Below are positions 56,601 through 64,000 of a stretch of 64,000 nucleotides of DNA, one piece after another. The notes beneath the pieces were generated by a model. That model was given only the letters and a program-made list of their open reading frames with translations. It had not been told where the DNA came from and ran no database searches. Numbering within the stretch: the first letter of the stretch is position 1; each line of letters opens with the position of its first letter. The position numbers and the translations under genes were made by a program. The DNA is from Corbicula japonica (taxonomy: Eukaryota; Mollusca; Bivalvia; Venerida; Cyrenidae), in contig JAZAYU010000001.1 in NCBI GenBank assembly GCA_038501625.1, positions 620,001-684,000 on the forward strand, written 5' to 3'.

Positions 56601-59398
56601 ACTGTTTTCAAGATGCATTTAGAATGCTTTACTGGTAGAATAGCAAACAGTGTAGATGTGCAGGTTGATTAGAGTCTACACTGTTCACAATGGTCGTAAG
56701 CCCCTAGCACTGTTATTAGACATTTCAGGCACTCTCTGTTTGGTACAGTGGCACAATGTTTACAAAAACACTTTGAGAAGTTAACCAGAGGTAAATGTTA
56801 AAGTTAAGTGAAACAAATCATTGAATCATTCTAAGATTGATTTTAAGAAATCCTGGGAATTTTCCAGTTGGAATGGAATGACCATCCATTTTCTGGAATT
56901 TTTTTATTCTCATCTCGATATCATGTGAAACTGCCTGGTTACTGTCAAGTGTTTGAGACCCCAGTGTTGGGATATAAGTCTGCACAGCTGTGCAGTCAAT
57001 TCAAGATCTTTACTGTTCACTTTTTGATATAAAAAATTATTTTTGACAAAGAATTGACTGCTTTATATCCAGATAAAATGCACATGTATGCCTTGTAAAT
57101 CCATACAAAATGGAATAATAAGAAGTGTCTGCAAAAAACTAAAATGGAGCAGACGTCTAACAATTTTCTAACAATGTAATCCTAGTTCTTAGTTTAATTT
57201 AATTCCTTTGACCTTAACATTGCTACTGAAACAAAATCCCTCCATTAACCCTTTCCTCCATGGAAACACCTTTATTGCATGGGCAAACAGTTTAGATCCA
57301 GATCAGCCGGCACATCCATGCCATCTGATCAGGATCTAAACTGTTCGCAATTAGATTCATAAGGTTATTTCTGACCAAAATGAAACCAGTGCAGATCCTG
57401 ATCAGAAGGCACGGATGTGCTGGCTGATCTGGATCAACAGTGGACGTACATGCATATATATGGAGGTTAAATGGTTAAATTAATCATGCTGAATGGGTTT
57501 AAGCCTTTACTTCATGGAACAATGTAGATCCATATCAGTTGGGGCATGCTGTCTGATCAGGATCTAAAGTTTGCTTTAGATTCATTTTTTGCTTCCTCAG
57601 AAGCAACCAGTGTAGATCCAAATCATTTGACATGGATGTGCCAGCTTATCTGGATCTCCACCAGTTTTACAAGCAAAAAACCCATATACATGTTTATGAA
57701 GTGAAGGGTTAAACCAGAAGTGGTGGTTTGAGAGTATTGCTGATATCTTTTGTTCTATTTAGTACTGCTGGTGGTATTTAAATACCTGGATGACATATCA
57801 CTGTGGACTGCGGGGATGGTTTGTCCGAGGTGGCAGCAGCTTCTACAAGGGGAGACAAACGAATCCAAGTGGCGGGAATTTACCAAACTTAGATGGCCTC
57901 TGTTCAACCCACATTACAAAGTAAAAAACTGGAAAACAATTTACACAAAACTGTAAGTTTAAATTATACTTTTACATAAACAAAATTCAAGCAGTACAGC
58001 AGTACAGAATTGTGCAGCGATTTCAATGGTTTAGAGTGCATCGAGGAGCACTACCTCAGTGAGGCCATATATTCCTAAATTAAACATTATGCTGGTTAAG
58101 CTGTAAAAACATACTGTGGTTAATTTAGCTGGGCATAACTTTCAGGCATATATGCAAATTACCTATTTTGGGCAGACATAAAATTAAATTCAGTTTTTAT
58201 AAGAATTTTCATAAGATAGGGTGAAAATGTGAAAATTAAACCTGTGTAAAATGTAGTGATATCAAAATATTTCATGGCTACATAACAAAATCAGGGCTAA
58301 AGGTTATATAAAACTGAGATTGGAAACCAGTCTCAAATCTCAAGCATCTGATTGGCTGAAGTGGCGACTTGTCACCATTTCAGCCAATCAGATGCTTGAG
58401 GTTTGAGACTGGTTTCCAATCTCAGTTTTATAACCTTGGGCACATGTTTTTCTTAGCTTTACAAATGTAGAAACTCAAACTCAGCAATCTGTCTGTCAGA
58501 TGTCTTTATGTTGAGAAGAGTTTTATTTTGTTTACATTCAGGAAAACAATTAATTCAATGTTAAATAATGTGCGAGATGTAGATGAAGCAAAATATACTT
58601 AACTCTTTACTTAAGTTCTTATATACATGTACATGTACAATGTATTATTCATAATGCCTTTGTGACCAATGTAGATCCAGATCAACCAGCACATCCTTGC
58701 TGTCTTATCTAAATCTGCACTGGTTGCATCTTTGTCAGGAATAACCTAATGATTCTAAAAGCGATCAGTGAAGATTCTGATCAGACAACACAGATGTGCC
58801 GGCTGATCTGGATACACTGTTCACTGACACACAATTAATGTGTGCCTGTTGGAGTAAATGGTTAAAGTTAGTTTCATTAACCAGCTGGAATGCTTTATAA
58901 ACAGTATTATCTGCTCTCTTACTTGGAAAGCATTTATCCATTCTTTAAAAATTTTGGTCAGCATGTTTTGGCCTAAATATTTCAGCTATCTTTGATTACC
59001 AGCCAGATTGCTCCAGGGACTACAGAGTAATGGCCCATTAATTGCTGGTTTTTCACCACTGTCTGCTATGTCTACTATCTAACTTTATAAGCATTTATCC
59101 ACTATTCACCGAAATTGGTTAGAATGCTTTTATGTATAATATCTCTAATAAATTAATAACTACACATCAGCCTGGCATTTATCATACAGAATATAATATA
59201 TTGTATCTGTACACAGTAAAAATAAAATAAACTGACATGATATAAAAATTAAAACAATAATATTCCTAAATAACTTAAAGTTTATGTTTCTAAAGGTCAA
59301 ACATAAATTTGACATGTCATGTCTGTGTTGTTGCGGTGTATGATTTCAGACTGGAGAGCTCACCATGTAGACATTGCCTGGAAAGCATGATGTTACAG
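50635..59398 (+). CDS. F-box protein, Morgue-like candidate, 5' part of gene
   Basis: Coding exons 50635-50728, 55561-55604, 56275-56485, 57763-57952 and 59350-59398, all GT-AG and in phase; 196 codons, open at the right edge. It begins MGGGLKQFCIKNENVTYKG, then has an acidic stretch (DINRDDGEEEIYIE). An F-box follows at about residues 111-150: SLPPEVLLVVFKYLDDISLW, then VCPRWQQLL. Next come KWREFTKLRWPLFNP and YTKLLESSPCRHCLESMML. F-box proteins recruit substrates to SCF ubiquitin ligases through Skp1. The F-box followed by RWPLF and SSPCRHCL recalls Morgue, an invertebrate F-box/UBC fusion; its UBC domain would lie beyond the window, so this assignment is tentative. Confidence 0.75.
51580..51650 (-). 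repeat. tRNA-derived SINE head, degenerate
   Basis: The minus strand reads CGGTAGCTCAATTGGTAACA, an A-box match, and a weak B box GGGAAATTCCTGG. It lies in the long first intron of the F-box gene. Confidence 0.45.
51780..53861. other. F-box gene first intron, nothing recognised
   Basis: AT-rich DNA without repeat families seen elsewhere. A tRNA-like block lies near 53630-53690 on the minus strand (GAGGTTCAAGGCCTGG). Confidence 0.3.
53862..54260. mobile_element. 400-bp TIR element (TTGTGTCGCCCT ends)
   Basis: TTGTGTCGCCCT at 53862 and AGGGCGACACAA ending at 54260 form a 12-bp perfect TIR. Inside is a roughly 150-bp tandem duplication containing GAAAACTTAACGTTGGCTAT and TTATGCCCCTTTTTGTACTT. 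Confidence 0.75.
54261..55560. other. F-box gene intron, nothing recognised
   Basis: No exon with matching phase or named repeat found. Confidence 0.35.
55735..55910. repeat. About 88-bp tandem duplication
   Basis: TTGCTTTTCTAAATA, AATATTTAGACAAATGTGTC and TATGG occur twice in the same order. Confidence 0.85.
56560..56715. repeat. Family A MITE, degenerate
   Basis: AACAGTGTAGATGTGCAGG and GAGTCTACACTGTTCAC are the readable blocks. Confidence 0.35.
57245..57478. repeat. Family A MITE, full copy
   Basis: TTAACCCTTTCCTCC to GGAGGTTAAATGGTTAA; strong palindrome around GATCCAGATCAGCCGGCAC. Confidence 0.85.
57499..57712. repeat. Family A MITE, diverged
   Basis: TTAAGCCTTTACTTC to GTGAAGGGTTAA; it lies about 50 bp upstream of the acceptor of F-box exon 57763-57952. 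Confidence 0.75.
58294..58442. repeat. Foldback hairpin (family B), intact
   Basis: AAGGTTATATAAAACTGAG to CTCAGTTTTATAACCTTGGG with TGGCGACTTGTCACCA centre. Confidence 0.88.
58599..58865. repeat. Family A MITE, diverged full length
   Basis: TTAACTCTTTACTT to GGAGTAAATGGTTAA. Confidence 0.65.
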
Positions 59399-61689
59399 GT
59401 ACGCATGAACTTTAACCCTTTCCTACATAGACACACCTTTATTGCTTGGGCGAACAGTTTAGATCCAGATTAGCTGGCACATATGTGCCGTCTGATCAGG
59501 ATCTGAACTGTTTGCTTTTTTATTCGTTAGGGCTATTCCAGTTAAACATATATCCTACCCCAGGACGGCAAAATAAAAAAACTTCTGTTGGGGGAAGGTC
59601 CTGTAAATAAAAAGCTTCTAATGGGGGTGGGAAAAATAGTGTTTTCACTTCTAAAGGGGTTTGTTTTTTTGCCAGTTAAAAAACGGAAAACACGATAGTT
59701 TGGTGGTATAATTTAGCGAAGATTAGGCGAGAAAATTGTCGGCGTGCGGGGCGAAAAACATCGGCGTGCGGGCCGAACTTATTTAAAAGTGGATGCAAGC
59801 ACACGGCAGTACACGCAGCGCGGAGTTAACAGAATCCACGATGCCACCGCGGACAGTATTATGTTGAGGGGGGGGGGGGATCACAGCGGACAAGTTTTCG
59901 AGAGTGGGGCGAACCGTTATATTACCCCATCGCTATTCCACCGGGATTGTCCACTTATTCGAGCGGACACAGCTCTGCAGGGGGTAATATTAAAATTTAA
60001 CATCGCGACATTGCGGTGATGTACCGCGTAGAAGCGTGGACGCTCAATATTTGATTAGAAACGGCAATCAAAACTTTCCAGTGTTTGTTTTAAATTCAAT
60101 TTATATATTAATTACCAGTTTCATACTCTCAGTAAATTGATGTTCTATAAACGTTGAAATATATGAATATTGAAATTTTTTTTTATGAAAACTACTAATT
60201 ATAACTATATCAAGTCATATTCAAATTAATTAAATGATTAGGATCAGTTTATATTGGTTATTCGGAGTAATTTTAAACAAAGACATCAGAATAATCTGAA
60301 ACTCTATAACAAGCGATATAGTTTTGGATACATAAGTTCCCGCCAAATCTCATCGCGGGACGCACATGCGTATCTATGACCGGAGCTGACGGCGGGATAA
60401 AAGCGTTTAAAAGGCAGGGTCTGCATGAAAAGCATGCTTTAATGTGTATTTTTATATTGTATTTCGAACAACACAGTTAAATTTTTTTCCTTATGAAGCT
60501 GTTTTAGTATTGAAAACGAATTCCGGCAGAATACCTTAAAAATTTGGCTCTAAAATGCGGAGCTCCGGTCATGTATCCTCGCGTGCGTCTCAATGCGACC
60601 GATAGCTATCTTTTGTTAGGAACATTAATTTCAATTTCCTTCATATTAATTAAAATATCTGAGTAAAATACCAGTGCGATAAGCCGTTGACGTGTTTTGT
60701 TTTGTCTTTGAAGCATGCAAGCTTATTCGTTAAGTAGTTTATTTAGAACTGAAACTTTTGAAAAAATATTTTATACACTCACGCTCATGTAAATACAGTG
60801 CTGTTATTCTATAAAGTTATTACTTTCATGAGTTAAACTGGATATTTGTTCAATATAAACAGAATAAAAGAATCGTACAATGTCAACGGAATTTCCTGTT
60901 CTTGACCAAACGGAAAATGGCTACTGTCAGTATGTAAAAGGGAGATCCTTTTTCCAAACTTGCTAAATATTGGACTAGACATTGGATAAAATGACACCTG
61001 GTGAAATCTTTTGTAAAAGATCGTAGATTTTTTAATAATCGAAAGCCTGTTCAGTGCAGAAAGGATGCTACAACGTCTACATTAGAAATGTTCGTTTTCA
61101 AAAGAGGATGTACACTTTTTATGATACTTGTTAAATAATTGAATGTTGATAACTACACTTTCGATTTGTGACAGAGAGATGCATAATTCTGCTCGCAAGT
61201 AGCGTGTCATTCATGCGAATCTGTCCTAGAGAAAAGGAAAATCAAAAGATTACCACCCACCACGAAAGCTTTCCACATGCTGCGCGCAAAAAGCGTGCAT
61301 TTCTTGTAAATTATCTCCTTTTTATTGCACACGTCTGACGTATTGTTAATTGTACGTCATATGTGTATAATGTAAGCGGCGAACAAACAGTGCATTTCAG
61401 CAAATCATCATGTGTGTTTTTACCGCAAAATATCCAGACATCTGATAGTAGGTCATATTTTATGACGTATGCCAGATTCCTCAAAACAGTGTTTTTCAGA
61501 ACGGCAGTTTATGCTGTAATATAACCATTGCAACATGTTCTTTAGATTTTCATTTCCGCAAGACATAAAATGATGCGTTGTCCGTTTTTTTGCTCTCATC
61601 AAGATCTCTTAAATGTCGCGTAAGCTATAAAAGAAATTATCAAAACACATCTTCGAATTATTAAAGATGAAAAACGTACATGCATAACA

Positions 61690-62130
61690 TACACAATGCG
61701 AAAGTTAATTTCCAATATGAATGAATTTTCTATCGTTGGGTATATTCCATACCTCCGTGTCCGTTCTACGAACGGGCACGGAGTCATGGAATATACCCAA
61801 CGCTATCTTTGGTGTGTGAAAAATCGCGGACACGTACGCGGACACGGTTCACGCATCACGAAACTATGGAATACCGGCCTAAGGCCGCTATTCCATACCT
61901 CCGTGTACGTGTCTGTTCCGCGTCCGTGTTCGTGTCCGCGACGTGGAACGGACACGGAGGTATGGAATAAACCCAACGTTATCTATGGTGAGTGAAAAAT
62001 CGCGGACACGGACGCGGAACGGACACGGAGGTATGGAATATACCCAACGATATCTTTGGTGAGTGCAAAATAGCGGACACGGACTTGGACGCGGACACGG
62101 AACCATGGAATAGCAGCCTTAGTCCGCTCA
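61690..62130. repeat. Inverted and tandem GGACACGGAGGTATGGAATA repeats
   Basis: The word ACGGAGGTATGGAATA and its complement TATTCCATACCTCCGT occur about five times in both orientations, with CGGACACGGACGCGG stretches between. Much of the block can fold on itself. Confidence 0.8.
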
Positions 62131-62245
62131 TTTCAGGGGATGAAAATTACTCTGGTCACATAAAAAAAATCGCGTGTACATTTGCTTTTTTCTACTTATT
62201 GTTTGCTGAAGATATTCTCAAAGGAACAGCTGTTTTCATAATATT

Positions 62246-62999
62246 ATTATACCCCCGCATACGAAGTATGGGGGTATTTAGGAGTCATCATCCGGTTGGG
62301 TGGTTGGTCTGTGGCACTTACTACGTCAACAGTTTTCAAGATATCGACTTGAAACTTTAAACATATGTTCGTGAGTATATTTGAGCGAACTATTTTTTTC
62401 ATGTGGAACAGTTTATTATTTTTTGGAGGGGAGCAAGATTCAAAAAAAAATCTTGTGACGCGAACTTCTTCTACAGGTTTCAAGATATTGACTTGAAACT
62501 TTATACATATGTTCGGCATGAAGTGTAGATGTGCGTGACATATTTTTCATGTGGATCAGTACATTATATTTTGTAGGGGACATGACTAAACAAAACCGTT
62601 TGAGCACGATTCAACAAAATCTTGTGACGCGAACTTCTACAGTTTTCAAGATATTGACTTGAAACTTAACACATATGTTCGGCATGAAGTGTAGATGTGC
62701 GTGTCATATTTTTCATGTAGGCCAGTCCATTATTTTTTGTAGGGAATGATTTAACAAAATCTTGTGATGCAAAGTAATACATTTTCAAGATATTGACTTG
62801 AAACTGAAATCTTGTGTTCAACATGAATTGTCGATGTAGTAGACATATTTTTCATCTGGATCAGTCCATTATTTTTTGGGGAGCACTATTGAATATTTTA
62901 TTCATTGTTAGGTAAAAAGATGCGAACATTACTTCTGCATACTCTGACAAAGCTGTATTGCGGGGGTATTAATCACCTTCAGAGATAGCTCTAGTTATT
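62246..62999 (-). repeat. Repeat F relative, minus orientation
   Basis: On the minus strand it opens AACTAGAGCTATCTCTGAAG and GTGATTAATACCCCCGCAA and closes CATACTTCGTATGCGGGGGT. Interior units of about 155 bp share TTTTCAAGATATTGACTTGA and ACATATGTTCGGCATGAA. Confidence 0.75.
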
Positions 63000-63771
63000 T
63001 ATTTATAATGGCCTTGATCTGTTGAACAGCAAGACCAAATGCGCTTAAGAGATGGACCTCGTTCTCCAAAAATTATATGAGCTGACCCCTCTAACAAAAA
63101 TAACGATATTTTAGGGTCTAAACTGGAAAACACATGAATTTTTTAATTTCATTGACTGAAACTGTAATCAGTTTATCCAAAACGAATTAACTATCAAAAG
63201 AGTGGGCGAGACTGTTGGATCATGTCTTAATGAGGGCTTTCTATCAATATCATTTGATGTCTGTCCTGTCCTTTGGTAAATGAAGTCACTTTAAAAGTAT
63301 GAATGGTAGGTCTGTTTTACTTCTATATATAAATGGGGAAAACTGCAAAAATTGGCAGCGATAACCATTTTTTCATGCATTTACACTGGCAATGTCCTTG
63401 GTGGTAGATTTAACTAAAGTATGTAAAGGATAACTAGACAGTCACGTGATGGTAAAATTAATACTAATATGGCAAATTAATATGATTTACTCACCAGCCA
63501 TGAAACATGTATTTATGAATGGCGTTCAACATTTAAAAAACTTCAAAGGGTTAAAAAATATTTCTTCTAAAGGTGGACCAACATTGAAGAAAAAAAATCT
63601 TTAGGGGGGGGGACCTTTTTCCATTTTTTATGCTTCTAGTGGGGGATGGTATAATTTGAAAGTGCCTTCCTGGGGTGGGGTATATGTTTAAATGGAATAG
63701 CCCTTATGTTATTTCTGACCAAAATGCAACCGGTGCAGATCCTGATCAGACGGCTTGGAGGAAAGGGTTAA

Positions 63772-64000
63772 ATTCCCACAGGACGAACATGGTCAGACCG
63801 GCCATCTCATAGCACTTGTATAGCAATTTATACTTGACTTTCAACTAAAATCTGAATCTGTAAACTGTATTATTCAACATTACCTAAAACACCAAATTTG
63901 GACCTTGGCATCATTTTAGAACAGAGATTATCTTGACCTCTGTAAAGTATTTTTTATTTTACAAAATATATTTTCAATAATTCTCTAGATACATAAAAAT
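63772..64000. other. Nothing recognised; inside the F-box gene intron
   Basis: The next exon of the F-box gene is expected further right. Confidence 0.4.

Larger units (their letters stand above)
59530..63703. mobile_element. 4.2-kb TIR element with TTA target duplication
   Basis: GGGCTATTCCAGTTAAACAT at the left, followed by ATATCCTACCCCAGGA; the right end is the complement of GGGCTATTCCATTTAAACAT and ATACCCCACCCCAGGA. TTA flanks both ends, as PIF/Harbinger elements do, but no transposase was recognised. Inner TIR-like blocks with TTCTA(A/G)TGGGGG occur near 59611 and 63636. It holds at least two nested repeats (61690-62130 and 62246-62999). Confidence 0.85.
59412..63771. repeat. Family A MITE split by a 4.2-kb insertion
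   Basis: The left part (59412-59529) runs TTAACCCTTTCC to TTTATTCGTTA. The right part (63704-63771) resumes TTATGTTATTTCTGACC and ends GGAGGAAAGGGTTAA. Joining at TTA restores the family order. Confidence 0.9.

Noticed and set aside
59744..60019. 91-codon plus-strand ORF in the 4.2-kb element
   Set aside because: No resemblance to a Harbinger transposase or other family; composition looks non-coding.

Overview
The window looks like nuclear DNA of a bivalve mollusc, possibly a venerid clam. It is AT-rich, its genes are cut into small exons with GT-AG introns, and it is crowded with short palindromic and TIR repeats of the kind common in bivalve genomes. The species is an inference. There is no bacterial, viral, rRNA or CRISPR feature.

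Three host genes can be built exon by exon. (1) A USP10-type deubiquitinase lies on the minus strand at about 2.8-29.1 kb. Fourteen coding exons join with consistent phases into 942 residues, with an FGEF motif near the N-terminus, the KKKRPPGYY and SWAGLF blocks, and a C-terminal USP domain with its Cys, His and Asp. (2) An MPV17L-type membrane protein lies on the minus strand at 45.25-49.50 kb in five exons. It has an unusual 128-residue tail holding a 23-residue tandem repeat. (3) The 5' part of an F-box gene lies on the plus strand at 50.6-59.4 kb in five exons. It is head to head with MPV17L and runs off the right edge, and it resembles the invertebrate F-box/UBC protein Morgue.

The rest is mostly mobile DNA. 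A 4.3-kb Mutator-like element (36.2-40.5 kb) has inverted terminal arrays, an 8-bp target duplication and the intron-split C-terminal half of a MULE transposase. A broken non-LTR retrotransposon fragment lies at 42.3-43.7 kb. There are several TIR elements with CAGGG ends, one nested in another. A 4.2-kb TTA-flanked element at 59.5-63.7 kb sits inside an older TTAA-flanked MITE. About twenty copies of that MITE and about ten copies of a perfect-hairpin foldback are spread through introns and intergenic DNA. Long composite repeats with tandem arrays lie at 9-10, 15.4-19.9, 33-34.4 and 62.2-63.0 kb.

The most distinctive signals are small. A 51-bp minisatellite triplicates a USP10 5' splice site in frame. 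A roughly 36-bp minisatellite triplicates an MPV17L 3' splice site. Three foldback hairpins start within about 8-14 bp of three USP10 donor sites. A 300-bp inverted duplication (32.2/35.6 kb) carries a promoter-like CAAAATGGCG segment that may be USP10's first exon. I do not see a new multi-gene system.
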